Source: JBHYGK01 sp051859045
GTDB lineage: Bacteria > Pseudomonadota > Gammaproteobacteria > Xanthomonadales > Xanthomonadaceae
Assembly: GCA_051859045.1 (NCBI GenBank)
Contig: JBHYGK010000002.1
Coordinates: 27,850-91,849 of the forward strand
Direction of reading: 5' to 3'
DNA: 64,000 nt
Each line of letters begins with the position of its first letter. Position 1 is the first letter of the stretch. Made by a program: the position numbers and the translations under genes. This document shows positions 56,065 to 64,000 of the stretch, one piece after another. The notes beneath the pieces were generated by a model. It did no database searches, was not told the origin of the DNA, and saw only the letters and a list, made by a program, of their open reading frames with translations.

Positions 56065-57074
56065 GCGCCGAGGTCGACCTGCAGGCCGCCGAGCTCGCCG
56101 CGCCGCGGCGCGGTCCGCTGCCGCCGTGGGCGGCGGTGCACCTGCAGACCCTGCTCGACGCGCGCCGCGAGGGCCGGCTGGGCCACGCGATCCTGGTCTG
56201 CGGCCCGGCGGGCCTGGGCAAGCGGGCGCTCGCCGAGGCCCTGTGCGAGGCGCTGCTGTGCCGCACGCCCACCGCCACTGGCCACGCCTGCGGCCACTGC
56301 CGCAGCTGCGCGCTGGCGGCCTCCGGCCATCCCGACCGCATCGCGCTGACCTTCGCGCCCAACGACAAGGGCGACAAGCTGCGCTCGGAGCTCTCGGTCG
56401 AGCAGATGCGCCAGCTCGGCGCCCGCCTCGCGCTGACGCCGCAGGCCGGCGGCGCCCAGGTGGCGCTGGTGTTCCCGGCCGAGAAGATGAACGCCGCGGC
56501 CGAGAACGCGCTGCTCAAGACCCTGGAGGAGCCCATGCCCGGGCGCTTCCTGCTGCTGCTGTGCGACGAGCCGGCGCGGCTGGTGGCGACCATCCGCAGC
56601 CGCTGCCAGCGCGTGGAGGTCCGGCTGCCGCCGCGGGCCGAGGCGCTGGCCGCGCTGCAGGCCGCCGGGCATCCGCCCGCCGCCGCGGCGGCCGCGCTCG
56701 ACGCCGCGCGCGGCCATCCGGGCCTGGCCGCGGGCTGGCTCGCCGACGGCGGCCTCGCCCTGCGCGAGCAGGTCGCGCAGGCGCTGGCCAAGGTCGGCGC
56801 CGGCCGGCTCGCGCCGCTCGAGGCCGCCCCGGCCTGGCTGCAGGACGGGCAGGGCGCGCAGCGCCTGGTGTTCGCCGCCGAGCTCGCGCGCGAGCTGTTC
56901 GCGGCCGCCACCGGGGCCGGCGAGCCGCCCAAGGGCTTGACCCTGCCGCGGGATGTCACGAAGCTCTCGGCGTGGTTCGACGCGGCCAACCGGGCACGCT
57001 CGCAGCTCGACGCGCCGATCCGCCACGACCTGGCCGTGGCCGGGCTGCTGCGCGACTGGCGTGCGATGTACTGA
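56061..57074 (+). CDS. holB: DNA polymerase III delta' subunit
   Basis: Delta' is the rigid stator of the clamp loader. The 337 residues contain an AAA+-like core with a degenerate P-loop (GPAGLGKRALA), a zinc module (CGHCRSC), FPAEKMNAAAENALLKTLEEP and TIRSRCQRVEVR with the SRC motif. The ATG overlaps the tmk stop. pilZ follows after 72 bases, as in Pseudomonas. Confidence 0.95.
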   Translation: MSAEVDLQAAELAAPRRGPLPPWAAVHLQTLLDARREGRLGHAILVCGPAGLGKRALAEALCEALLCRTPTATGHACGHCRSCALAASGHPDRIALTFAPNDKGDKLRSELSVEQMRQLGARLALTPQAGGAQVALVFPAEKMNAAAENALLKTLEEPMPGRFLLLLCDEPARLVATIRSRCQRVEVRLPPRAEALAALQAAGHPPAAAAAALDAARGHPGLAAGWLADGGLALREQVAQALAKVGAGRLAPLEAAPAWLQDGQGAQRLVFAAELARELFAAATGAGEPPKGLTLPRDVTKLSAWFDAANRARSQLDAPIRHDLAVAGLLRDWRAMY

Positions 57075-57146
57075 CGCGCCGGCCCCACCCGATCGACCCC
57101 CGCACCGTCCTGCCCCCGAAGGAACGACTCCCATGAGGCACCCCCG

Positions 57147-57503
57147 ATGATCGGAGCCGCCGGCGCACGCCAGGGCATCCTCTCCCTGGCGATCAAGGAC
57201 AAGTCCTCGCTGTACAACGCGTTCATGCCGTTCGTGCGCGGCGGCGGCATCTTCGTGCCGACGCCCAAGCGCTACGCGATCGGCGACGAGGTCTTCCTGC
57301 TGCTCACGCTGATGGAAGAGAAGGACCGCCTGCCGGTGGCCGGCAAGGTGGTCTGGGTCACCCCGCCGGGCGCGCAGGGCAACCGCGCCGCCGGCATCGG
57401 CGTGCAGTTCGCCGACTCTGCCGAGGGCGAGGCGGTGCGCTCGCGCATCGAGACGCTGCTGGCCGGCGCCCAGGGCTCGGACAAGCCCACCCACACGATG
57501 TGA
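57147..57503 (+). CDS. pilZ: Type IV pilus PilZ-domain protein
   Basis: PilZ, the founding member of the PilZ fold, is required for type IV pilus biogenesis and acts with FimX and PilB. The 118-residue single-domain protein starts GAAGARQGILSLAIKDKSSLYNAFMPFVRGGGIFVPT and has GKVVWVTPPGAQGNRAAGIGVQF. The N-terminal RxxxR and the D/NxSxxG-type motif for cyclic di-GMP are not canonical, as expected for PilZ itself. Start ATG follows GAGGCACCCCCG, with a weak Shine-Dalgarno. It is convergent with psd. Confidence 0.94.
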   Translation: MIGAAGARQGILSLAIKDKSSLYNAFMPFVRGGGIFVPTPKRYAIGDEVFLLLTLMEEKDRLPVAGKVVWVTPPGAQGNRAAGIGVQFADSAEGEAVRSRIETLLAGAQGSDKPTHTM

Positions 57504-57510
57504 GCCCGGC

Positions 57511-57532
57511 GCGGCGCGCCATCGCGCGCCGC
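57511..57532. terminator. Hairpin between convergent pilZ and psd
   Basis: GCGGCGCGC (57511-57519) pairs with GCGCGCCGC (57524-57532) around CATC. No T tract, so it is a weak or Rho-aided terminator candidate. Confidence 0.45.
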
Positions 57533-57551
57533 CCGCGCGGCCGCCCGCGCC

Positions 57552-58397
57552 TCAGCGCAGCACGGTGCCGATGCGCTGGCCCACGCGCAGCACGCTGTCC
57601 TCGCCCAGTCCGGGCTCGAAGCGCACGGTGTCGCGCGGGAACAGCAGGATCACGGTCGAGCCGTAGTTGAAGCGCGCCATCTCGGCGAAGCGCGCCAGGG
57701 TGATGCCCTGGCCGCGGAAGTCGCGGCGCACCGGGCGCGAGGCGTAGCGGGGGATGTTGACCCCGTTCCAGACCGTCTCGACGCCCGACACCAGCAGCGC
57801 GCCGACCATCACCGCGCACATCGGGCCCTGCGGGGTGTCGAAGTGGCACACCAGCCGCTCGTTGCGCGCGAACAGGCGTGGGATCGCGCGCACCGCCCAC
57901 GGCGCCACCGAGAACAGCCGGCCCGGCACGTGCAGGGTCTCGACCAGCGTGCCGCCCCAGGCCATGTGCACGCGGTGGTAGTCGCGCGGCGAGAGGTAGA
58001 CGTTGGCGAAGTGGCCCTCGGCGTAGGGCGCGGCCATGGCCTCGTCGCCGAGCAGCTCGGCGGCGGTGTAGGCCTGGCCCTTGGCCTGGAAGATGCGGCC
58101 GCCCTCGATCCGGCCGAGCTGGCTGAGCTTGCCGTCGGCGGGCGAGAGCAGGGCGGCGGGATCCGGGTCGGCGACGTGCACGCCGGGCGTCATCGCGCGC
58201 ACGAAGAACGCCGAGAAGCTGGGGTAGGCGCGCGGGTCGGGCTCGGCGGCTTCATGCATCGCGACGTCGAAGCGCCGCACCACCAGGCCGATCAGCCAGT
58301 CCTTGAACCCGCGCACCTCGCAGCGCGCGACCCACAGCGCCAGGCGGGTGAGCAGCCGGTGCGGCAGCAGGTACTGCAGGGCGATCGAGGGCCTCAC
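57552..58397 (-). CDS. psd: Phosphatidylserine decarboxylase
   Basis: Psd makes phosphatidylethanolamine from phosphatidylserine at the inner membrane. The 281-residue proenzyme carries the self-cleavage site Y-G-S-T (G246-S247-T248), giving a pyruvoyl group from S247. Other motifs are YPSFSAFFVRAMTPG, LLSPADGKLSQLG, YLSPRDYHRVHMAWGG and the His of RLVCHFDTPQGP. The GTG start overlaps the stop of the SCO1 gene (GTGA). No phosphatidylserine synthase gene is near. Confidence 0.95.
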   Translation of the reverse strand: MRPSIALQYLLPHRLLTRLALWVARCEVRGFKDWLIGLVVRRFDVAMHEAAEPDPRAYPSFSAFFVRAMTPGVHVADPDPAALLSPADGKLSQLGRIEGGRIFQAKGQAYTAAELLGDEAMAAPYAEGHFANVYLSPRDYHRVHMAWGGTLVETLHVPGRLFSVAPWAVRAIPRLFARNERLVCHFDTPQGPMCAVMVGALLVSGVETVWNGVNIPRYASRPVRRDFRGQGITLARFAEMARFNYGSTVILLFPRDTVRFEPGLGEDSVLRVGQRIGTVLR

Positions 58398-59122
58398 TCG
58401 GCGGCTCCGGCCGCGGCGGGCGCGGCGGCCTCGGGCAGCGGCGTGCCGCCGAGCAGGGCGAGGTCGCGGGCGATCGCACGGGCGTCCAGCGGCGGGCGGA
58501 TCAGCCCGGCGCGGCGGCCCTGGGGATCGATGACGGCCAGCGCCGAGGAGTGGTCGACGGTCAGCCCGCCGTTGCCGTCGTCGACCTCCATGAAGACCAG
58601 GCCGAGGCTGCGCGCGAACTCGGTGAGCGGCTCCAGCGCGCCGCTGCCGGCGATGGTGTCGGCGTGGAAGAACGCGGCGTACTCGCCGGCGCGCGCGGCG
58701 GTGTCGCGGCGGGGATCGACCGAGACGAACAGCACCTGCGGCCGGGTGCCGGCGGGCAGGCCGGCCCACAGCCGCTGCGCGGTGGCCAGCTCGCCCAGCG
58801 TGGTCGGGCAGATGTCGGGGCAGTGGGTGAAGCCGATGAACACGATCGTCCAGCGGCCCAGCAGGTCCGCGTTCTCGAGCGCGGTGCCGTCGGACTGCTC
58901 GAGCGCGAACGGCGGCAGGTCGAGGGTCTGCGGGAACAGGGTCACCGCCTCGGTCGCCGGGAGCGCGGCGTCGCGCGCCGGCATCACCGAGCCGAACTGG
59001 TGCTGGGAGGCCCACAGGCCCAGGCCCGCGGCGAAGGCGGCGGCGAGGATCAGCAGGGTCGAGCGGCTGGCGAGGCCGCGCGGGCGGCGGGCGAGGGCGT
59101 GGGGGCGCGAGGTCGTGGTCAT
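58394..59122 (-). CDS. SCO1/SenC-family copper chaperone
   Basis: SCO proteins deliver copper to the CuA site of cytochrome c oxidase. The 242 residues have an N-terminal membrane anchor (about 21-38) and a thioredoxin-like domain, with the copper ligands C101 and C105 in FTHCPDICPTT and H191 in VDHSSALAVID. LFVSVDPRRDT is also typical. It is coupled to psd downstream. No cytochrome oxidase genes are in the window. Confidence 0.93.
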   Translation of the reverse strand: MTTTSRPHALARRPRGLASRSTLLILAAAFAAGLGLWASQHQFGSVMPARDAALPATEAVTLFPQTLDLPPFALEQSDGTALENADLLGRWTIVFIGFTHCPDICPTTLGELATAQRLWAGLPAGTRPQVLFVSVDPRRDTAARAGEYAAFFHADTIAGSGALEPLTEFARSLGLVFMEVDDGNGGLTVDHSSALAVIDPQGRRAGLIRPPLDARAIARDLALLGGTPLPEAAAPAAAGAAE

Positions 59123-59272
59123 GGGGCGGGATGATACCGGCGCCCGCGCCGTGGCGCCCGCCCCGGCCCGCGGCGCGACGCCGCGGGGCCGGTCCGGCAC
59201 CGCGGGCTTGAGCCCCGCGGCCGCGGGATGCCACCGTACGCACCTCCCGTCCGCCGACCGCCTGGCTCCCGC

Positions 59273-60037
59273 ATGGCCTACTCCGCCTATCCCGCCCGCC
59301 TGCCCGGCGGCCTCTACCTCGCCACGCTGGTGCTGATCGCGGTGGTCGCCGCCACCGACATCGGCCTGCTCCTCAGCGGGCTCGCCGAGCGCGCGCTGCT
59401 CGAGCGCGTCGTGGCGCTCGAAGGCGTCGAGGTCGACAAGGCCCTGTGGGCCGAGCTCGAGGCCAGCGATGGCCGCCGCATGCGCGGCACGGTCGCGATG
59501 GTGCTGGCCTTCCTCGCCTGCGCCGTGGTCTCGCTGTGCTGGCTGCACCGGGCCCGGCGCAACCTCGACGACCTCGGCGCCGAGGACCTGCGCTTCACCC
59601 CGGGCTGGACGGTGGGCTGGTTCTTCATCCCGCTGATGCACTTCTTCCGGCCGTTCCAGGCCGTCTCCGAGCTTTGGCGCGCCAGCGCCGACCCGCAGGG
59701 GCGCTGGTCGGAGGCCGGCGTCGGCCCGTTGCTGCCGCTGTGGTGGCTGGCCTGGATCGCCTCGAACGTGGCCGGGCAGGTCGAGGGCCGGCTGTCGCTG
59801 CGCCTCGGCGACACCTCGCCGATGGAGGACTTCCTGCAGGTGAACACCCTGGGCCTGGCCTCGTCCTCGGGCTCCATCCTCGCCGCGGCGCTGTTCGCGC
59901 TGGTGGTGATGGGCGTGCAGCGCCGGCAGGTCGAGGCGCTCAAGCGCCTGCGCCGCGCCGAGGCCGCGGCGCGGGTGGCCGAGGCCGCCGAGGTCGCCCG
60001 CCTGGCCCGGGAGCGCGCCGGCGCCCTCGCGCCCTGA
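59273..60037 (+). CDS. DUF4328 family membrane protein
   Basis: A 254-residue membrane protein with about four to five hydrophobic segments: near residues 12-35, 75-95, the FTPGWTVGWFFIPLMHFFRPFQAVSELWRAS block at 118-148, about 160-175, and 200-220. The conserved GWxxGWFFIPLxxFFRPxxAxxELWRAS stretch is the DUF4328 signature. The C terminus is an Ala/Arg/Glu-rich helix. The function is unknown. An ATG at 59228 is an alternative start. It stands alone between the divergent SCO1 gene and prmB. Confidence 0.78.
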   Translation: MAYSAYPARLPGGLYLATLVLIAVVAATDIGLLLSGLAERALLERVVALEGVEVDKALWAELEASDGRRMRGTVAMVLAFLACAVVSLCWLHRARRNLDDLGAEDLRFTPGWTVGWFFIPLMHFFRPFQAVSELWRASADPQGRWSEAGVGPLLPLWWLAWIASNVAGQVEGRLSLRLGDTSPMEDFLQVNTLGLASSSGSILAAALFALVVMGVQRRQVEALKRLRRAEAAARVAEAAEVARLARERAGALAP

Positions 60038-60086
60038 GCGGGGGCGCGCCGGCCCGCGCCGCGCGCGGCCGGCCGCGCGAAGCCCG

Positions 60087-60092
60087 TATACT
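60087..60092 (+). promoter_or_regulatory. -10 element for prmB
   Basis: TATACT, five of six bases as in the consensus, lies 23 bases before the prmB ATG. No -35 match is found at 16-18 bases. Confidence 0.45.
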
Positions 60093-60115
60093 CCGCGGCC
60101 GATCCGCCTCGCCCG

Positions 60116-61042
60116 ATGCCCGCCATGACCGCCGAACTCCAGTCCATCGTCGACCTCATCCGCTACGGCGGCAGCCGCTTCGGGGAGGCCGGCCTGAGCT
60201 TCGGCCACAGCTACGACAACGCGCTCGACGAGGCCACCCAGCTCACCCTGCACGCGCTGCACCTGCCGCACGACCTCAGCCCGGTCTACGGCCACGCCAA
60301 GGTCACCGCCGACGAGAAGGCGCGCGTGCTGGCGCTGTTCGAGCGCCGCGTGCGCGAGCGCATCCCGGCCTGCTACCTCACCGGCGAGGCCTGGTTCGCC
60401 GGCCTGAGCTTCAGGTCCGACCCGCGCGCGCTGGTGCCGCGCTCGCCGATCGCCGAGCTCATCGAGGCCGGCTTCGAGCCCTGGCTCGGCGGCCGCGAGG
60501 TGCGTCGCGCGCTCGACATCTGCACCGGCTCGGGCTGCATCGCGATCGCGATGGGCCACTATTTCCCGCACTGGCAGGTCGACGGCGTCGACATCAGCCC
60601 CGAGGCCCTGTCGCTGGCCGAGGAGAACAAGGCCCGCCTGCACGCCGGCAACGTCCGCCTGCTGCACTCCGACCTGTTCTCGGCGGTGGCCGGCGAGGTC
60701 TACGACCTGATCGTCACCAACCCGCCCTACGTGACCATCGAGGAAGTGGCCGCGCTGCCCGAGGAGTACGACCACGAGCCCGAGCTCGGCCTGGTGGCCG
60801 GCGACGACGGCCTCGACCTGGCGCTGCGGATCCTGCGCGACGCCCCGGCGCACCTGGCCCCGGGCGGCCTGCTGGTGTGCGAGGTGGGCGAGAGCGAGCG
60901 CGCGCTGGTCGCGCTGCTGCCCGAGGTCGAGTTCGCCTGGGTCGAGTTCAAGGTGGGCCAGATGGGCATCTTCGCGATCGACCGCGAGGCCCTGGTCGAG
61001 CACCACGCCGCCATCAAGGCCCTGGCCGACGCGCGCGGCTGA
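60116..61042 (+). CDS. prmB: Ribosomal protein uL3 N5-glutamine methyltransferase
   Basis: PrmB methylates a glutamine of ribosomal protein uL3. The 308-residue protein has an N-terminal helical domain, the SAM site LDICTGSGCIAIAMGHYFP, and the glutamine-methyltransferase motif NPPY (N202). ELGLVAGDDGLDLALRIL and the C-terminal VEFKVGQMGIFAID follow. MPAMTAELQSIVDLIRYGGSRF fits the PrmB N terminus rather than PrmC; 60125 is an alternative start. aroC follows after 25 bases, the E. coli order prmB-aroC. Confidence 0.95.
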   Translation: MPAMTAELQSIVDLIRYGGSRFGEAGLSFGHSYDNALDEATQLTLHALHLPHDLSPVYGHAKVTADEKARVLALFERRVRERIPACYLTGEAWFAGLSFRSDPRALVPRSPIAELIEAGFEPWLGGREVRRALDICTGSGCIAIAMGHYFPHWQVDGVDISPEALSLAEENKARLHAGNVRLLHSDLFSAVAGEVYDLIVTNPPYVTIEEVAALPEEYDHEPELGLVAGDDGLDLALRILRDAPAHLAPGGLLVCEVGESERALVALLPEVEFAWVEFKVGQMGIFAIDREALVEHHAAIKALADARG

Positions 61043-61067
61043 GCCGCCGCCCGCCGCCCGCCCGCGC

Positions 61068-62192
61068 ATGGACAACAGCTTCGGCCGCCTGCTGAGCGTC
61101 ACGACCTTCGGCGAGAGCCACGGGCCGGCGATCGGCTGCATCGTCGACGGCTGCCCGCCCGGACTGGCGCTGGACGAGGCGATGTTCGCCCACGACCTCG
61201 AGCGCCGCGCCACCGGCCGCAGCCGGCACACCTCGCAGCGCCACGAGGCCGACGCCGTCGAGATCCTCTCCGGCGTGTACGAGGGCCGCACCACCGGCAC
61301 CCCGATCGCGCTGCTGATCCGCAACACCGACGCCCGCAGCAAGGACTACGCCGCGATCGCGCGCCAGTTCCGCCCCGGCCACGCCGACTACGCCTACCAG
61401 GCCAAGTACGGCCTGCGCGACCCGCGCGGCGGCGGCCGCAGCTCCGCGCGCGAGACCGCGGCGCGGGTGGCCGCGGGCGTCATCGCCAAGGCCTGGCTGG
61501 CCGAGCGCCACGGCGTGGCGGTGCGCGCGCTGGTCAGCCAGGTGGGCACGCTGAAGGCCGCGCGCCTGCCCGGCGGCGACTGGGACTGGGACCGCGCCGG
61601 CGCCAACGGCCTGTTCTGGCCGGATCCCGCCGGCATCGACGCGCTCGAGGCCCACATGGACGCGCTGCGCAAGTCCGGCGACTCCGCCGGCGCACGGGTC
61701 GAGGTCGAGGCCACCGGCGTGCCCGCCGGCTGGGGCCAGCCGCTGTACGGCAAGCTCGACGCCGAGCTCGCGGCCGCGCTGATGTCGATCAACGCGGTCA
61801 AGGCGGTGGGCATCGGCGATGGCTTCGACGTCGTCGAGCAGCCCGGCAGCCTGCACCGCGACCTGATGACGCCCGAGGGCTTCGCCAGCAACCACGCCGG
61901 CGGCGTGCTCGGCGGCATCTCCACCGGCCAGGCCGTGCGCGCCAGCGTCGCGTTCAAGCCCACCTCCAGCCTGCGCCTGCCCGGCGCCACGCTCGACGTC
62001 GACGGCCAGGCCGTCGAGGTCGTCACCACCGGCCGCCACGACCCCTGCGTGGGCCTGCGCGCGCCGCCGATCTGCGAGGCGATGGTCGCGCTGGTGCTGA
62101 TGGACCTCGCCCTGCGCCACCGCGCGCAGTGCGGCGACGTGCCCGCCAGCGCCCCGCTGATGGACCGCCCCGGCGATAAAAAAGGCGCCTGA
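61068..62192 (+). CDS. aroC: Chorismate synthase
   Basis: AroC converts 5-enolpyruvylshikimate 3-phosphate to chorismate with reduced FMN, the last common step to aromatic amino acids and folate. The 374 residues start NSFGRLLSVTTFGESHGPAIGCIVDG and contain GHADYAYQAKYGLRDPRGGGRSSARETAARVAAG, split motifs of the family, and GRHDPCVGLRAPPICEAM. It supplies the chorismate used by PabB at 52 kb. Confidence 0.97.
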   Translation: MDNSFGRLLSVTTFGESHGPAIGCIVDGCPPGLALDEAMFAHDLERRATGRSRHTSQRHEADAVEILSGVYEGRTTGTPIALLIRNTDARSKDYAAIARQFRPGHADYAYQAKYGLRDPRGGGRSSARETAARVAAGVIAKAWLAERHGVAVRALVSQVGTLKAARLPGGDWDWDRAGANGLFWPDPAGIDALEAHMDALRKSGDSAGARVEVEATGVPAGWGQPLYGKLDAELAAALMSINAVKAVGIGDGFDVVEQPGSLHRDLMTPEGFASNHAGGVLGGISTGQAVRASVAFKPTSSLRLPGATLDVDGQAVEVVTTGRHDPCVGLRAPPICEAMVALVLMDLALRHRAQCGDVPASAPLMDRPGDKKGA

Positions 62193-62358
62193 CCCGCGCG
62201 ACCGGCCTCGCCTCAGCGATGCCCCGGCCGCGCCCGCGCGCCGGCCCCGTTAGACGAGTCTCCCCCTCGACAGGCCACCGGCGTCCCGCGCAGGCTGGCC
62301 GTCCCGGCGCGGGGACACCCCCGACGGCCGACCCGACCCACGAAGGACCACACGCACC

Positions 62359-63381
62359 ATGAGCACCCCCAGCCTCACCGTCGCCGTCGTCGGCGCCACC
62401 GGCGCCGTCGGCGAGACGATGCTCGCCATCCTCGCCGAGCGCGCCTTCCCCGCCACCCAGGTCATCGCGCTGGCCAGCGAGCGCTCGGCCGGCGACCAGG
62501 TCGACTACGGCGGCCGCAAGCTCACCGTCCGCGACCTCGCCACCTTCGACCCGGCCGGCGTCGACATCGCGCTGTTCTCCGCGGGCGGCGCGATCTCGAA
62601 GGCGCACGCCCCGCGCTTCGCCGCCGCCGGCGCGGTGGTGATCGACAACTCCTCGGCCTTCCGCTACGACGCCGACGTGCCGCTGGTGGTCGCCGAGGTC
62701 AATCCCGAGGCCATGGCGAACCGCCCGCGCGGGATCATCGCCAACCCCAACTGCTCGACGATGCAGATGCTGGTCGCGCTGGCCCCGCTGCACCGCGAGT
62801 CGCCGATCACCCGCATCCAGGTCGCCACCTACCAGTCGGTCTCGGGCGCGGGCCGCTCCGCGCTCGAGGAGCTCGGCAAGCAGACCGCGGCCATGCTGGC
62901 CTTCCAGTCCAGCGAGCCCAAGCGCTTCCCGGTGCAGATCGCGTTCAACCTGATCCCGCACATCGACGACTTCCTCGAGAACGGCTACACGAAGGAAGAG
63001 ATGAAGCTGGTCTGGGAGACCCGCAAGATCCTCGGCGACGAGGCGATCCTGGTGAACCCCACCGCGGTGCGGGTGCCGGTGTTCTACGGCCACTCCGAGG
63101 CGGTCACCGTCGAGACCCGCGAGAAGATCCCGCTGGCGCGCGTGCGCGCGCTGCTCGAGGCCGCGCCGGGCGTCGAGGTGGTCGACGAGCCGGTGCCGGG
63201 CGGCTATCCGACCCCGGTCACCCATGCCTCCGGCACCGACCCGGTGTACGTGGGCCGGATCCGCGAGGACCTCGCCAGCCCCACCGGCATCAACCTCTGG
63301 ATCGTGGCCGACAACATCCGCAAGGGGGCCGCCCTCAACGCCGTCCAGCTGGCCGAACGCTTGGTCGCCGAGCGCGCCTGA
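62359..63381 (+). CDS. asd: Aspartate-semialdehyde dehydrogenase
   Basis: Asd reduces aspartyl phosphate to aspartate semialdehyde for lysine, diaminopimelate, methionine and threonine synthesis. The 340 residues have the NADP loop VVGATGAVGETML, catalytic C132 in NPNCSTMQM, the Gln of TYQSVSGAGRSALEEL and the His in VFYGHSEAV. AAGGAC lies upstream of the ATG. The 166-base gap from aroC shows no clear promoter. fimV follows, as in Pseudomonas. Confidence 0.97.
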   Translation: MSTPSLTVAVVGATGAVGETMLAILAERAFPATQVIALASERSAGDQVDYGGRKLTVRDLATFDPAGVDIALFSAGGAISKAHAPRFAAAGAVVIDNSSAFRYDADVPLVVAEVNPEAMANRPRGIIANPNCSTMQMLVALAPLHRESPITRIQVATYQSVSGAGRSALEELGKQTAAMLAFQSSEPKRFPVQIAFNLIPHIDDFLENGYTKEEMKLVWETRKILGDEAILVNPTAVRVPVFYGHSEAVTVETREKIPLARVRALLEAAPGVEVVDEPVPGGYPTPVTHASGTDPVYVGRIREDLASPTGINLWIVADNIRKGAALNAVQLAERLVAERA

Positions 63382-63390
63382 GCCTATAGT
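63361..63390 (+). promoter_or_regulatory. Candidate promoter of fimV
   Basis: TTGGTC (63361-63366), 18 bases, TATAGT (63385-63390). The -35 lies within the last codons of asd. The leader to the GTG start would be about 64 bases. Confidence 0.5.
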
Positions 63391-63460
63391 CCGGGCCATC
63401 CGGGCCGGGCCGCCGCGGGGGACGCGACGGCCCAGCCCTTCCATCGGGGAGAACCGATCC

Positions 63461-64000
63461 GTGCATCCGAAGAACCTGCGCCTTCCCGCCGCGCTCGCGC
63501 TCGCGCTTGGCGCCAGCACCGCCCACGCCTTCGGCCTCGGCGCCATCGAGGTCAAGTCCGGCTACGACCAGCCCCTGCTGGCCGAGATCCCGGTCGTGCT
63601 CGCCACGCCGTCGGAGGGCGACCAGCTGCAGGTGCGGCTCGCCCCGCGCGAGGCCTTCGCCCGGGTCGGCCTGGAGCTGCCGGCCACGCTGGCGGCCAAC
63701 CTGCAGTTCGCCTACACCACGAACGCGCGCGGCCAGCCGATCATCCGCGTCACCACGCCCAACCGCGTCAACGACCCCTACGTGAGCTTCCTGCTCGAGG
63801 TCGACTGGGGCCGCGGCCGCCTGGTGCGCGAGTTCACCGTGCTGCTCGACCCGCCCTACATCGCGCCCGCCGTGCTGCAGCCCGTGCAGCCGGTGACCGC
63901 CGCGCCCGCGGTGGCCCTGGCCCCGGTCGCCGCGCCGCCCCCGGCCGCGCCCGCGCCGCCGCCGGCCGCCGTCGAGCCCGCGCCGGAGGCGCTGCCGCCC
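63461..64000 (+). CDS. fimV: FimV/HubP-like polar landmark protein (3'-truncated by window edge)
   Basis: FimV organises the cell pole for type IV pili and twitching. The GTG start follows GGGGAGAA. The first 180 codons are open to the window end. A signal peptide (residues 1 to about 24, ending STAHA) leads into FGLGAIEVKSGYDQPLLAEIPV, the hallmark FimV N-terminal domain, which continues with VNDPYVSFLLEVDWGRGRLVREFTVLLDPP. From about residue 145 an Ala/Pro/Val-rich linker begins. The LysM and C-terminal TPR parts lie beyond the window. Position after asd matches Pseudomonas. Confidence 0.92.
   Translation, partial: MHPKNLRLPAALALALGASTAHAFGLGAIEVKSGYDQPLLAEIPVVLATPSEGDQLQVRLAPREAFARVGLELPATLAANLQFAYTTNARGQPIIRVTTPNRVNDPYVSFLLEVDWGRGRLVREFTVLLDPPYIAPAVLQPVQPVTAAPAVALAPVAAPPPAAPAPPPAAVEPAPEALPP

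Overview
This window looks like core chromosome of a very GC-rich (clearly above 70% by eye) Gram-negative gammaproteobacterium. The likeliest family is Lysobacteraceae/Xanthomonadaceae (Lysobacter or Luteimonas-like). That is an inference from base composition, from gene content (a Kdo kinase, a DUF6165 protein beside a heptosyltransferase, a TgpA-type transglutaminase operon, an asd-fimV pair) and from gene orders shared with Escherichia and Pseudomonas. No prophage, insertion sequence, integron, CRISPR array or toxin-antitoxin pair was found.

Layout. 1-2030: 3' end of rimM, then trmD, a small membrane ORF and rplS, closed by a hairpin terminator. 2136-7067: htpG, then two divergent secreted PepSY proteins, the second translationally coupled to a PhoP/PhoQ-like two-component system, with a PhoP-box-like repeat in the divergent intergenic region. 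7104-10743: hslR, mutS (minus) and pncC. 10966-16672: recA-recX-alaS-csrA, followed by seven tRNA genes (Ser-GCT, Arg-ACG, Pro-TGG, Arg-TCT, His-GTG, Lys-CTT, Leu-TAG). 16785-25691: the protein quality-control block tig-clpP-clpX-lon-hupB-(tRNA-Val, tRNA-Asp)-ppiD. lon has a candidate heat-shock promoter and hupB a near-ideal housekeeping promoter. fabI follows convergently.

26731-30732: mltD-gloB divergent from a yafS-like methyltransferase, rnhA and dnaQ, as in E. coli. 30760-34932: a PP2C phosphatase, tRNA-Ser(CGA), and an LPS-core group (DUF6165, heptosyltransferase, kdkA) followed by a beta-lactamase-fold hydrolase. 34933-35257: a striking G-quadruplex motif, then SRP RNA and tRNA-Ser(GGA) on the minus strand. 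35446-38791: dnaX-ybaB-recR-HIT. 38823-43227 (minus): an apparent operon moxR - DUF58 - TgpA-like transglutaminase - slp.

43300-45180: a membrane glycosyltransferase. 45214-46307 (minus): a small membrane protein and a Maf/YceF pyrophosphatase. 46432-55360: yceD-rpmF-fabH-fabD-fabG-acpP-fabF-pabB-pabC-mltG, without the plsX gene expected between rpmF and fabH, continuing to tmk-holB-pilZ (to 57503). 57552-59122 (minus): SCO1 and psd. 59273-64000: a DUF4328 membrane protein, prmB, aroC, asd and the 5' part of fimV.

The genes are mostly housekeeping: translation, DNA replication and repair, proteostasis, type II fatty-acid synthesis, folate and aromatic biosynthesis, and envelope maintenance. 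I did not find a convincing new defence, mobile or biosynthetic system. The most interesting signals are small-scale: the four-tetrad G-quadruplex, the palindrome inside the hupB promoter, the duplicated terminator after htpG, the PhoP-like box, two apparently leaderless promoters, and the TrpE-like active-site motif of PabB.
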